NCBI RefSeq assembly: GCF_964355755.1 | Contig: NC_092674.1 | Span: 13,147,001-13,211,000 of the forward strand | Source of the DNA: Antedon mediterranea | Lineage: Eukaryota; Echinodermata; Crinoidea; Comatulida; Antedonidae | Length of the DNA stretch: 64,000 nt | Direction: 5' to 3' | Part shown: positions 23,241 through 34,734 of the stretch, one piece after another | Position numbering within the stretch: position 1 is the stretch's first letter | Layout: each line of letters begins with the position of its first letter | Made by a program: the position numbers and the translations under genes | Notes under the pieces: model-generated | Databases searched by the model: none | What the model saw: only the letters and a program-made list of their open reading frames with translations | What the model was told of the DNA's origin: nothing

Positions 23241-23399
23241 ATTAAAGTCTCTTATAAAAATGAATCAAAATGAGATTTGCTTAATTATAAGTACTGTAGT
23301 CCTATACGTGAAGCATAACTAATAATACGTTCCAGTCAATTCTTACATGTGGTACAGGTAAACTATAAATAAAGAATAATGAGAATACTTTCAATGACA

Positions 23400-23520
23400 G
23401 ATTTAGGCCTATCTGAAAAGAGGCCTAGAAATCAGATAGGGGAAGTGGAATGTTACAGGTAGTCAATATAGCCATTATATCTTATTATTCCTTTCTGATC
23501 ACTCTTAAGCCTGGTTCACA
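23400..23520. repeat. Duplicated block (partner about 34,316-34,445)
   Basis: ATCTGAAAAGAGGCCTAGAA and the following sequence through GCTACAGG/TTACAGG and CAATATAGCC recur near 34,318, where an extra AATAATAAT tract is inserted. No gene. Confidence 0.75.
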
Positions 23521-23539
23521 CCTAATTGTTTGCACTTCA

Positions 23540-23635
23540 AGTATTATTATAAATATATTATATAATATATTATAAATAATAATAAATAATATAATTATAA
23601 ATAATATATTATAAATATTATAATAATTATGACCT
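23540..23635. repeat. AT-rich simple repeat
   Basis: An irregular TATTATAAATAATA tract of about 90 bp, able to fold on itself. Confidence 0.8.
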
Positions 23636-24069
23636 ATCCACGTTCTATCACCATATTAAATAATTTGTCATTGTTTAAAGAAAACATTAATCATGTTTTT
23701 AAAGTGTAATAAGTGCTAATAAGTGTCTTTGATGTTTACATTGGTAGTTAATTACTGCAATACAAATACCTACTTATCATTATAAGTATATGCAAGTTAC
23801 TTTTTGGTAACTTAAAATTAATTGTCATAAACAGGTTATTAAATGATACTGGTATGTACTTTTGTGTCTAATTTATCCAAAACAATATTATTTAAATTAT
23901 ATACTTTTAATATTAAATCATTGGACAGTTTGTGTGATATGTGTAATGTACTTGCTAATTTAAAAAAAAAGTATGAAAGCAAACATAACAACAATGATTA
24001 CTAGTTTCCCGAATAATTGTTGAATTAAACTAAAATTTGAACTCAACCATCACCGTGATGATATCGGGA

Positions 24070-24210
24070 TATCCGCGTTAACGCACACAGTGTAACAAAC
24101 ATCTTGAAATACACTCATACTCTATAAACTGAAAACATGTATAGTGCTGAATTATGTCTATTATGTGTCATACAGTACTAAGTGCGAATAACCAATAATG
24201 TAGTGTTTTT
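24070..24210. repeat. Segmental duplication copy B, empty site of LINE A
   Basis: Matches 6,755-6,866 joined directly to 8,428-8,450. The sequence runs GTGTCATACAGTACTAAGTG without interruption, where copy A carries LINE A. It is therefore a natural pre-integration site. Confidence 0.85.
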
Positions 24211-25439
24211 TTCCGTAACGAAAACAATGCATTTAATTTGATATTTTTCTTGATAGTATAATATTCAATTGTTTGATTATGTCACTGTTATGAGTCCAGG
24301 TAAGCACATGCAATGAATACTAATATTGGTGTCCTTTCTACATGATCTCAAGCTCTTCCGCTAGTCACCTAATCGACCAAAAATATTGGTATGCATACAG
24401 AGATTCATGTCAGGAATAAAGAATGTAAGTCGCTTATTACGAAGATGGACCTATTTCATTATGTAACTGCTGTTGTCACTATGATGTTATTTACGTACAT
24501 AATTTGTATAATTAATTTTTATCTATTGTGTAATCAGTTATGTTTTCAGATTGAACTTAACTGATTTTAAATCAATGGGAGCTCATCAGTTATATACATT
24601 ATAATGATTTCAGATTTGACAAAATAATTAAAACTGATTACTCTCCGGTTATCAGAAAACTTAAATGTGTTAATATTTACATAAACAATGGTACGAAGAC
24701 GTAAACTTACTGTGAGCTTCTGCATTCAATATATACTATTAAGAGGCTAATTATGCTTATTTCAAATAACAGTTCGGAATAGTTGGATTTTGTTGCTTAT
24801 GTTCGAAATTGTCTTTTATTTCAAACTCACAAAAACGGGCAATGAAAATTTCGTTATTAAAAACAGTATTTAAAGCTTATTCAGTATTAGTTAAATTATT
24901 CAATTATTCATTTATTTATATGTGTTGTTCTATTTTTTTTCACTGTTTATGTATACTTAAATAGGACGGTAGCTCTTTTCGTATATTTGTTGCTGTTAGG
25001 ATAATAAATATTTCACTTCAAAAACTTTCCAAAAATAGTCTTACACAACAATGACAACGTGTCGCCATAAAGCAAATATTCATTTCACAGGAATTCAGTA
25101 CATTATTGTTTTATATTATTGTAATTCGATGTTTTCTTCATTTTTACTATTAGTAATGTCAATTATTATCTTATTAGAAAAAAGGGTTTAGTCGAGTCAA
25201 CTTTAGATCTGCAAGTGACAGAGAAGCTTTTCTCTTGTCCGATGTCAGGTGGTGATTGAATCTGAGTTAAAAGTTTTTAATAAGGCATTAGATTTTCGTA
25301 ATACTTTACGTCACCCTTCATAGGTATTAAATGTCATTTTAATATGCATTTTCGACTTACAGTATATTTAATATATTTCATTCTTGTGTTTGATTTGTTT
25401 AGTCTGTAAATCAACAATGTAATTATTATTACTCTGAAA

Positions 25440-25585
25440 GGGTCTTACGTGACAAGATTTTTTATCTTCTATTATTGATCCTATTATGGTTTCTTTATAT
25501 CAATTCTATTTTTATCTTTTTACTATTTGTTTGTTATACTGAGCCATTTATGAAATAAATGTTCTTGAATTAAATTGATTTGAAT
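25440..25585 (+). mobile_element. Possible LINE 3' tail
   Basis: Ends GAAATAAATGTTCTTGAATT then AAATTGATTTGAAT, the same style of tail as at 450-681. A T-rich 3' untranslated-like stretch precedes it. No coding sequence. Confidence 0.4.
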
Positions 25586-27337
25586 GAATATTATTATGAA
25601 TAGTTTGTCTTGAATGAAGTTTAATTTAATTTGAATTGCATGTTTATTGTATTAACATTTATCTGTAATTGCAGTATTAATTTGTTTAAAATGAATCTTA
25701 TGAGTGTTTTACAGAAAAAATGGTACTTCCTACTAGTAGTAGGACTAGTATTGTCGTGGATGCCATTCCATTTTCAGATTGTTATTTGTAAATTAAAGTG
25801 CAATTAACCCAGCAATTGTCATATTTCATTTAGAGTAGTAAGCCCTCTATAATGTTCCATACTATGTTATAATTATTCATGAATTATTCATGATTTCTGC
25901 CCACGTTCGTCCTGGGGAAAAAAAATACGCGTCCTGTACTTAGAATTTACTTTGACAATAATTTGCTCACGGTTGTATGGCGGCGCCCTTCCACATAACC
26001 TTCTTTCCCATCCCATCCTACTGAAACCGAATTTAGACATTTTTAAATAGATTTGATTTGGTACGCTACCAATAATACTACTGTTTTAATAATACAGTAG
26101 AAAGATTTCTCGCCTATGTAAACAAAAGAAGGGTTACTTCTTGACACTCTCAAAAGGCTTTATAGATTGTTGCTATTAATTCGGTTCGAACGTAAATGAG
26201 TTGGCAGTAAATTAATAGAAGTTTTAAAAGGAAGTTAAAAAGAGGCGTATGAATGAAGGTGAGCGAATAAGGCCTATTCCACATCTTTGTGTGTGATTGA
26301 TGCGTTTATAACTATTATAGACACTGTTATATACATTCTGTAAAAGCATGTTTCATTGTTGTTGCCGACGGATCGATTATGATGTTATGTATAATACAGG
26401 TCATGATTATTGTTACTAAAATAGGAAAATAAGCTACTAAATTGTGTTTGTGTTGTACCATGTTGTGTTTCACAACATAGTTCTGCTGGTTCTGTTACTT
26501 ATATATACAACAGTACTTTATAATAATATTTATTAAAATGTGCTTATATAGAATACAATTTTGCTTATGTATCGCTGTTTCACATTGATCAAAGCGATTG
26601 ACATTATTATTATACAATGTAGTAGCAGTTAACAATATATATCTCAATTATGTATTGAATGAAATTTAAAATCACTTCATTTTTTAATAATACGTTCATT
26701 TTAATAATGATTTTAAACCAAAATTCCGATTTAACCAGTCTAATTTGTGCTGGAGAAAGAGCAGTTCAGAGCACAGGATCGGCTAAATGCAAGACAATCA
26801 CCTGAAACTAGTAATTGGATTGTACAGATGCCTAGTAATTGGATTGTACAGACGCCTGGTGTCATTCTCACACCGAAATCCCTTTCTGTTAAAACCATAG
26901 GGTCTAGTAAAATCTCGAAGGTACTCTGACGCTAGATTATCGAGACAATTATGAACATTCAAATGTCTTACATTGAATTCTACAATGTAAAGGAAGCCAA
27001 TGAAGCTCAAAAGGAAGTAATATAAGTCTAGCGTTTTGTAATATTTTCATTTTTTTTACCAAAGATACCAACAAACTCCGTGTTACATTAGTCCAGTCCA
27101 CAAAGGGACCATTGGCATTAGCGCACGTCGTATTAACTTAAAACTTTCTAATTCTGCATAGACCTCTCGCTCACCCTCTAGTAAGTGTGGACGATGGACT
27201 GTTTAATAAAAAACCTCAGTTACCATATAATTATTGCAATTACTATTTGTAAAATAAACCTAATCTGGTTGTCAGTGCCATTTTTAGACTAAATAAGATG
27301 AGGAATATAACAGTTTAAAGTACCATGCTTATTATTC

Positions 27338-27379
27338 GGGGGGGGGGGGGGGGGGGGAGGGGGTTAGGGGGGGGGGGGG
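27338..27379 (+). repeat. G-rich tract (G-quadruplex potential)
   Basis: A run of 20 G, then A, 5 G, TTA and 13 G. It stands at the G-rich joint of family Y copy 2. The exact length may be an assembly or sequencing estimate. Confidence 0.85.
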
Positions 27380-27855
27380 CGTTCATTTGTGAGAGGCGTT
27401 TTTCGATCAAATTTCATATTTGTATATATAGATATGAACAAACCTGTCTTTAGATATAAAGAATATTAACACAAAAACTAATTTTTGTTAACACAACAGA
27501 ATTTCTATTATCAAGATACTAATTTATGGTGGCCCATCTATTGTCCTTTTGTTGTTTTATATCCTTTATTACTGTATGTTAATGTCATTGTTATGTATTG
27601 CTTTTGCTATTTTTGAGTGTTTAGTAAATGTATTTGTTAGTATGGGGCAAACCTCTAACTAACGAAATCTTTTTTTTTTGCTCCAATTTGCTTTTGCTAT
27701 TGGTGAATAAAGAAGAATATAAAATACAATTGTATTTAATATAATGATAGAGTTAACGATTGTATCAAAATGCTTGGTAAATTGTAGGTATAGCAGTCAA
27801 TGAATTCTTCCACAAATAGAATTGTGTTTGTGTTATAATACAATATTGTGCGTAT
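27338..27855 (+). repeat. Interspersed family Y, copy 2
   Basis: The G-rich joint is followed by GGGCGTTCATTTGTGAGAGG. Further right, GGTATAGCAGTCAATGAATT and TTGTGTTTGTGTTATAATAC match 20,690-20,760. Internal order differs from copy 1, so rearrangement or insertion has occurred; a stretch near 27,560-27,720 resembles a LINE 3' untranslated region. Confidence 0.45.
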
Positions 27856-27869
27856 TAATATAAACTAGG

Positions 27870-28220
27870 CTATGAATGAGGTAGGTGCCACCCGGAGAGA
27901 TAGAAATTCTCATATGACTTTTCTAGACCAGTTTTTTTCTGCAGAATCCAAATATATTGGGTAAACGGGCTGTAACCTGAGAACTTTCGCGTGAGGGCGC
28001 TTTTTTTAAATGGCTGCCAGTTACAGTAGACTATGATATCTTGGCAACCACTAATTATAGTTCCTATTTGATGTAATATAATTTTGTCCGAAAATGGCCG
28101 GATATACCTCTATTGACCTTTGACCCAATATCGAACAGATATCATATCTCCGTAACTACTCGACACAAAAAGTTGTAATTGGTGTCAAACTGTCCAGAAT
28201 ATAGATGTTTATATTCAAAC
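27870..28220. repeat. Long terminal inverted repeat, left arm
   Basis: Inverse of 29,825-30,202. Shared landmarks are GGTAGGTGCCACCCGGAGAG, ACTATGATATCTTGGCAACCA, ATGGCCGGATATACC and GTGTCAAACT. The right arm has about 50 extra bp around 29,985-30,030. Confidence 0.9.
28114..28126. promoter_or_regulatory. DR1-type nuclear-receptor motif (also 28,263-28,275; 29,912-29,924)
   Basis: TGACCTTTGACCC is, in inverse, GGGTCAAAGGTCA, a direct repeat of the AGGTCA half-site with one-base spacing. It appears in both arms and once more in the centre of the transposon. Sequence match is exact; a role in binding RXR/HNF4-type receptors is inference. Confidence 0.35.
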
Positions 28221-28496
28221 TAAAAGAACATTATCTGTAAAAATGACCGAAAATAAAGTTACTGACCTTTGACCCAAAATGCAAGACATTTCTCCTATAT
28301 GATCACGTTTAGTAATATCTTGTCAATTAATTCATTTTGTGCCAATTGGAGGTTGACATTCTCATATTATTTTCTGGACCAGTTTTTAATGTGCAATCCG
28401 AATATATATAGATAAATAAGCCATAACAAGGCCAATAATTTAATTCTTTTACTACATACATGCTTCCCGTTAGTGTTTCAGTCTGTATGTCGTGTA

Positions 28497-29760
28497 TTAA
28501 TCTTCAAGATCGCTCACATCACTGCAATCTGAAAAGTCTTCATATTCATTATGTGTAAACAGTTCCTGGACATCTGCGGGCATCACTGTCTCAATCCATT
28601 TAGGCTCCATTTGTTCATTCCATCCATTGTGTGTACTGTTGTTGACAAAATCATTGACGTCTGCTGATTGCCATTCTTTAACAATGAAGTTTGCTCTAAG
28701 TATATGAAACTCAAGGGTCTGCTGACATGCTGTCAGTAATGATATATCTGTAAACATGTTGTGTCTGGAAAACGTTCTGTTGAAGATATCATATCTTGCT
28801 TGATTTACACTTTTCCCCTTCACTCCATACAATAGTGAAACATACTCTTCAAGTTCCTCATACAACTCTTTTGATGGAACATCTGACACTCCAAGGTTGC
28901 AGAATGTGTCAACAAATTTTGCTTTTGATTCAAGAAGCTTCCAGCAGGTACGTTTTCCTTTCCGAAAGAAAGCGGAGTTATAATCGTTACCCGTGAAAGC
29001 ATGGAATCCAATAAGGGATGATTTATGCGCTTTTGTTTGACACTAGTACACAGCGAATAAGCTCAATCAATCTGGTCTTGTTTTTGCCGTTGGCAAGGAA
29101 ATTGTTGAATACACGGGACAACTTTGATATTGTTGAGCTTACAATTACCTTTGGTGCAATACCGCGTCTGTTTCTCTCAACAGACTTAATGCTTTTTGGC
29201 AAGTATGCAACGGCAACAATATCAACACGCTTGTATCCTTTAGGAATGCTGTTGAAAACCTTTGCTGCAGGATCCTCGTACGTATCAGGATAAGATGTAA
29301 ATGTTAACATAGGCAATGACAGTAGTCTTTGCTGGCAGTTCTCGACCAGGATCCATAACATCTGTTGAACTTTTTTCGATGAGATTTTCCATTAGGACAC
29401 TTTTCTGAGTTGTTCGTCTTGTCCCATCTGCATCAGCCAGGCTTAGCGGGACAGGGGTAAGTGGATACTCAAAGGCTTTCTTAAATTATTAATTATTCTA
29501 CCATGCTTTGTTGAGGTGGCAAGAATCTTTCCTAAAACATCCCGATTAGCTTCTATTACTTTTACTTTCCCATTTGCCTTAATTTCGAGTTTCTTCCCAC
29601 TATTGTTGAGGTGGCAAGAAGCTTTCCTAAAACATCCCGATTAGCTTCTATTACTTTTACTTTCCCATTTGCCTTAATTTCGAGTTTCTTCCCACTATTC
29701 GAAAATAAAGTGATCTTGTTGCGCTTAATAGGGTCATGGAATTTCACTTTAGTTGACTCA
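28497..29760 (-). pseudogene. Broken transposon gene of an uncharacterised animal family
   Basis: Read on the minus strand across frames, blocks follow in order: FHDPIKRNKITLFSN and EANRDVLGKLLATST (29,747-29,562), then EYPLTPVPLSLADADGTRRT (near 29,470-29,410), then VAYLPKSIKSVERNRRG (near 29,210), then LIGFHAFTGNDYNSAFFRKG (near 29,015), KRTCWKLLESKAKFVDTF and LYEELEEYVSLLYGV, ending at an acidic C-terminus (CSDVSDLED). This order matches, from memory, a large family of uncharacterised proteins in cnidarian and echinoderm genomes with an HAFTGCD--SAF--KGK signature. That motif loosely recalls the H2TH/PIN region of FEN1-like nucleases; this is inference. The N-terminal half is missing and at least two frameshifts and a 95-bp duplication disable it. 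Confidence 0.7.
29511..29700. repeat. 95-bp tandem duplication inside the transposon gene
   Basis: TTGAGGTGGCAAGAA and the rest of a 95-bp unit occur at 29,511-29,605 and again at 29,606-29,700 with very few differences. The length is not a multiple of three, so it shifts the frame. Confidence 0.95.
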
Positions 29761-29824
29761 AGCCTTTCCTTTACAAAGCTTTCATGGACTGACTTGCCAT
29801 TTTACAGGACTTTAAATATTTGAA

Positions 29825-30202
29825 TATAAACATCTATATTCTTGAGAGTTTGACACCAATTACAACTTTCTGTGTCGAGTAGTTACGGAGATATGATATC
29901 TGTTGGATATTGGGTCAAAGGTCAATATAGGTATTTCCGGCCATTTTCGGACAAAATGTGCTATTACATCAAATAGGAACATGTACATTCCAAACAAGTT
30001 GACACCGTAATTAACTCTCTATGACCAGTGGTTGCCAAGATATCATAGTCTACTGTAACTGGCGGCCATTTTTGAAAAAAAACGCCTTCACGCGAAAGTA
30101 CAGCCCGTTTACCCAGTATATTTGGATTCCCCAGAAAAAACTGGTCTAGAAAAGTAATATGAGAATTTCTACCTCTCCGGGTGGCACCTACCTCATTCAT
30201 AG
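29825..30202. repeat. Long terminal inverted repeat, right arm
   Basis: Inverse of 27,870-28,220. It ends CCTCATTCATAG and the host block resumes three bases later. Confidence 0.9.
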
Positions 30203-30204
30203 TT

Positions 30205-31090
30205 TCTTAGTAAAGTGATCTCTAATCAATCAAATTGAAAGTATACGTGAATCATAATTAACAATACATTTGAGTTCCAACTTATCCTTACATGTGGTCC
30301 CTGTAAACCATGCAACAATGATAAAAGTGAGAATACTTTCAATGACCGATTTATAAAAAAAAGACGTAGGCCTGATGGGAGGTTTAACTTCAAAATATTT
30401 AAGTCTATGCAAAAAGTAAAAACGTTGAGCATGGGCCTTAGTAATAATACTTATTGTCGTGCCATTTAAGATCTCTAGTGATTTATTTACAATGTCAATT
30501 CCAGAGGGGGTATTTCATATTGTAGGTGATTTACATTTTGTGTTATAAAATGTCGAGTGTTTCACCTGCTTTGATAGAAACTATACTGTAATGAGTTGAA
30601 AATGTAAACATATTAGTATATTAGTAAACACATGATGTACTGCAAACCAAACTAGTGTATTTGTGCACATAATAGTAGGTGACATTTGTAATTGAGATCG
30701 TTTTATTTGACACGAAAACATGTAAACTCATAAAAAACGTACATAATCATATAATGTAGTACATTTTGAATGCTGACATGACATGATAAACATTAAACAT
30801 GTTCCTTCTAACATAGATTTTTCTCAGATTCCTTGGATTTCGTTCTTAAATACGGTATATTATTTTATTTATTGTAATGCCATGTGTTCTCTACACATGT
30901 CGATATAGTTAGGGTACGGACACTTATCTTAGTATTACAGGGTAACACCGTGGCTTAACAATATATTTTTTATTATAAAATATAGACCTTTGCAAAAACA
31001 CTACTTAGTTTATTAATGAAAAAGATCTTAATTGAAATATACATTTCAATTACCTGTACGCGAGTGCAAATACAACATCTAATTCAATAT
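30205..31090. repeat. Duplicated block, copy 2 (partner 5,167-6,075)
   Basis: Near-identical by eye to 5,167-6,065. It is followed at 31,120-31,280 by a stretch related to 1,575-1,740, so the original block was longer and has been rearranged. Confidence 0.85.
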
Positions 31091-31276
31091 GTATATGCAA
31101 AAAGCTAAAATTATGTTTTCGAGAATTGTTGTTTTTTTTAGAACACACTACTAAGTGGTTGGTGTAACTTCACATTTATGGTATATTGAAACATTATATG
31201 TTAATTAGTCACCTTAATATGGACCTTTGCCATATACGATGATTTAAAATTCAGAGTTTTAGTATTATAGTATTAC

Positions 31277-31510
31277 AGTTAAACCCCATGAGCGGTCACC
31301 TCCCGAAAGCTGCCTCCCTTAACGGCCGTACTTTCGAAAAGCATGTTTGTTCTTCATCTAAATAGTGGACCATCTCACGTGAGCGCCATCTCACGTGAGT
31401 GGCCGCGGAAAATTTGGTTACAACACATTAGATTATTTGTATGGTAAATTACCTCCCGTAAGCGGCCACACAACAACAATACATGGCTGCAGTCGCGTGC
31501 ACAAATTTCA
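31277..31510. repeat. Possible pogo/Tigger-like relic
   Basis: CAGTTAAACCCCATGAGCGG follows TTA, and the words CCTCCCGAAAGC, CCTCCCTTAACGGCC and CCTCCCGTAAGCGGCCAC recur. CAGT-type ends with repeated AAGCGGCCAC words are common in Tc1/pogo nonautonomous elements of marine invertebrates. The right end is not found. Confidence 0.3.
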
Positions 31511-31613
31511 GTTAGTGTTTACCGACCGACCGAAGTATCAAAATACAATGTTCATACTTAAATTGACCTTTTGTAACATTTTTCAAAATGTATAACAAAT
31601 AACAAAATATATA

Positions 31614-31960
31614 TTTCGAACAATTTAAAACCAAATTCAAGTGTCTACGACGAGTAGTTACGGAGATAAATACATGCCCTGGGTTGTGGGCCAAAGGTCA
31701 AAAATGGCATTTCCGGTCATTTTAAACTAAAATGTCCCATTAGACTGAATATAAATGTATACCTTCTGATCAATTTGAGACCAAAATTACTTCGCTCTGA
31801 CCACTGGTTGTTGAGATTTAAGGACATATTGGTGTTTGGTCTTATGACCTTTCACCTGACCTTTTGACCTTTCACCACATTTTCAAAATGTGTAACCAAG
31901 CCAAAAATGATTGTTTGACCGCCCTAAACCAATTTCTGAAGTCAAATTCTCTGGACCTCA
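31614..31960. repeat. Diverged relative of the long-TIR arm
   Basis: CGAGTAGTTACGGAGATA, GGGCCAAAGGTCA, CATTTCCGGTCATTTT and CTGACCACTGGTTG match landmarks of 29,860-30,040 in the same order. It is an old solo arm or second element remnant. No gene follows. Confidence 0.65.
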
Positions 31961-32113
31961 AAGTGCATACGAAAGCTGATCTAGCTACTAGAGTATAAAG
32001 GAGAGGCGAATTTTTTCGAAGTCGCCAAACCTTTCCTTAGCAGTCAGAACGTAACGTTAAAACTAAAATTACAGTTGCTGAAAAACTACTTATCCAAAAC
32101 GCTGTATTTTTTC

Positions 32114-33690
32114 ACGAAATGTAAGAGTTATTATCCCTTATTTTTAATATGTAAATGTATTTAAGATTACGGTACAGGATTCTTTATATAAGTAGTTTTA
32201 AAATACTTGGTTTATTTTAAAACCACCATCGTGGTTTTGCCGTGTTGGCGGACTCGTCCATTTTACTAATAGGAATAGGATTGTAGCACATTTATATAAA
32301 ACGTTGAATTTGACTTATACGGTTTCCATTTCTGTTTTCTAATGTAAAATTAAAATTATATTATTAGTATCTCTATGTAATATATTCATATTGTACTGTA
32401 CTAGTTAGAATCTACATACCGTTATACTGCACTTTGTTTTGGTGATTTTTTAATGAAATTTTATATGAAGTTGGTATACCATTGGTTCTACTAAAATTAT
32501 TATTACTTTTATTTGTTTGTGCAATATTTGAAGATTGCTACACAAATAGAAATAATTTAAATATAATATATTTAACAGATTAAGTGTACGCACTATGCCT
32601 ATGGAACAGATTACCTATCGGACGTAGTTTAGTATGACATCTGATATTCTATTATTATAATTATTTTGTTTTATTTATTGTAATGCGCCGTGTTCTTTAT
32701 ATCTTTGATTGTATATTGTTTTTCAATAAGCGTGCGGAGGATTCAGGTAATTTCTCTTAGTATTAAAGGGTAACACCGCGGCTTAAAAATGTATATTGCT
32801 TATTATAAAATATAAACCTTTTAATCAACATTGGTATAACCGTGCCTAATTTTAGACAACACTCAGGCAAAAGTTTAGTAGCTTCTTTAAAAAAAAATTG
32901 TTCTATAAGACAATACTACAGTCTGTACGCGTATGAAGTGGAACTAATTCGCCTTAAAATACTAGTTTTAAAATATCATAATTAAACTCAACCTTTAAAA
33001 TAGCTGATAATCAGAGATGTGCGCACGTGCAAATTAACAATATAAATGAATGTTTATGTACAAAACCTAACATTATGATTCCTATTCGAGAAACGTTGTT
33101 GTTATGGGAACACACTAAGTGATTGGTGTAACTTCACACTAACAATATATTGAAACATTATATTAATTAGTCTCCTTTACATAAACCTTGGTCATATGCG
33201 ACGATTTGAAATTCAGATAGTTTTAGTATTGATATTATGTTACTGAGGTGTAGTAGTATGCTACATGCAATGTGGGTTGTTAAAAATTTTAATTTATTGA
33301 TGATAAAAAGTTTATTATTATTGTAACCGAATTAGTCATGATATACGATGAATTTAAATCAGTTTTTGCATCATGAGGTATAGTAGTATTATATTATTAT
33401 TAACTGAATTAACATTTTTTTAGTTTTATAGAATATAAATACTGGTTCGTAATGTCCAACACTCCACACTAAACATGACCATGCAATTAATACTAAACAT
33501 TGTATTACATTGACAAGTCAGAATGTTATGATTTACTTGGTATCGAAACTATACTGGATGACCAAAAGAAGACATACACTTTGTCAAATCATATCCTGTT
33601 TTGTATCGTTGGATAGTTTTAAACTATGAAATTATTTTAACAATAATATTGTTTGTACATTATAAGTTTGATGTAGTCATTATTTGTTTA
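32114..33690. repeat. Duplicated block, copy 2 (partner 363-2,180)
   Basis: Close copy of 363-2,170 without the 450-681 insertion. No exon seen. From about 33,690 to 34,020 the sequence is unique AT-rich DNA. Confidence 0.85.
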
Positions 33691-34038
33691 TCATTGAAAG
33701 TGTGAAATGTTAGAATTAATAGTGATCTTTGAAATTATAATCATGAATATTGTCTCAATGTTAATATTTAAAGTAATCTTTTCTTTATTTTATGTCATTT
33801 GACCCAAGCCTAAATAATATGAAAGCAATATTTCGAAAATAAATATTATATATATCTATAATCCGAAAGTGGATATTGGTATAATACGAATAATTAAACG
33901 ACTTTCTCTCTGGGCTTCCGAATTAAGTGAAGTAGACATTATTTTATTATGTTATTATATATTAGTAACGTTCTACCGCTATTTTTATTGAAGATAATCA
34001 TGTAACTACTAATCACCAGATGTAAACAACAAACGCAG

Positions 34039-34176
34039 CGCATCAGAGGCCATTTAGATCCGACGAAGAGGAACCCAACCCATCAACAGAGACGAAGGCG
34101 CCCATCAGACACGTGAATGAACCTGTCATTTCTTCTGAAGGATCTGTCGGAGTAGGACAGCGAAACTCCCAAGCAG
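34039..34176 (+). CDS. Possible isolated exon, unknown protein
   Basis: A GC-richer island on the plus strand. After AAACGCAG (acceptor-like) the frame reads HQRPFRSDEEEPNPSTETKA then PIRHVNEPVISSEGSVGVGQ and ends CAAGCAG followed by GTTAGT, a good donor. Length 138 bp, a multiple of three. The low-complexity, acidic, disordered-looking product has no family I recognise. It is on the strand opposite to the ankyrin gene and inside its largest intron. No partner exon is found; it could be a noncoding exon or chance. Confidence 0.3.
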
Positions 34177-34702
34177 GTTAGTTTCACAAATTTTTATTTT
34201 TTCGAAAATAATTAATACATTTTACATGCCGTATCGTTACATAAAATGCAGAGTGTACATAATCTCCGCGAAGCCATAGTAGTTATGTCATTAACATGCA
34301 TACTAGTCTAGGAAAAATATCTGAAAAGAGGCCTAGAAATCAAGATAATAATAATAATATTAATAAGATAGGGGGAGTCGAATGCTACAGGCAGCCAACA
34401 TAGCCAAATATTCTATTTAATCTCTTCTGATCACTCTAAGCTTTGTTGACACAATGTTTTGCCTAGACTATGCATTACTTCAAGTCGTCTTATACTAATA
34501 TCGGTACGTGTAATTTTCACATGATATCACAATTTTCCGCTAGACAACATCGACAAAATTTGCTTCACTCGTAACATCTCATCCCCTCCCCTTAATGAGG
34601 AACTTAATTACACACTGCATTGTTTGCAAACTGGTAAGTAATACAACCCAACAACACTGTCATGATGTAATTAGGAAAAGAAGGAACAAAATGGCTTCTT
34701 TC

Positions 34703-34734
34703 ATTGAAACATCAATTTTAATTGATGTTTCAAT
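34703..34734. repeat. 32-bp near-perfect palindrome
   Basis: ATTGAAACATCAATT, two T, then its exact inverse AATTGATGTTTCAAT. Stem 15 bp with a 2-base centre. Confidence 0.95.

Larger units (their letters stand above)
24770..27855. repeat. Segmental duplication, copy B right part
   Basis: Partner of 19,540-20,770. It is longer because of sequence present only here, including a LINE-like tail at about 25,440-25,585. No gene is seen. A 23-bp tandem duplication, CTAGTAATTGGATTGTACAG, lies near 26,807-26,853. Confidence 0.75.
27870..30202 (-). mobile_element. DNA transposon with 350-380-bp inverted repeats
   Basis: Both ends begin CTATGAATGAGGTAGGTGCC (inverse at the right end) and the inverse match extends over about 350-380 bp with indels: 27,870-28,220 against 29,825-30,202. 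The 1.6-kb centre holds a frameshifted minus-strand gene. The element interrupts duplicated host sequence that resumes at 30,205. A target duplication is not obvious. Long TIRs with subrepeats of TGACCTTTGACCC recall MULE-like or foldback elements, but the gene inside is not a transposase I can name. Confidence 0.8.

Noticed and set aside
26747-26929. Plus-strand 60-codon frame with repeated SNWIVQ
   Set aside because: The repeat comes from a 23-bp tandem duplication and the region matches noncoding DNA in copy A near 2,400.
28820-29293. Overlapping plus- and minus-strand frames inside the long-TIR transposon
   Set aside because: Only the minus-strand frames listed for the gene show family motifs; the others are shadows.
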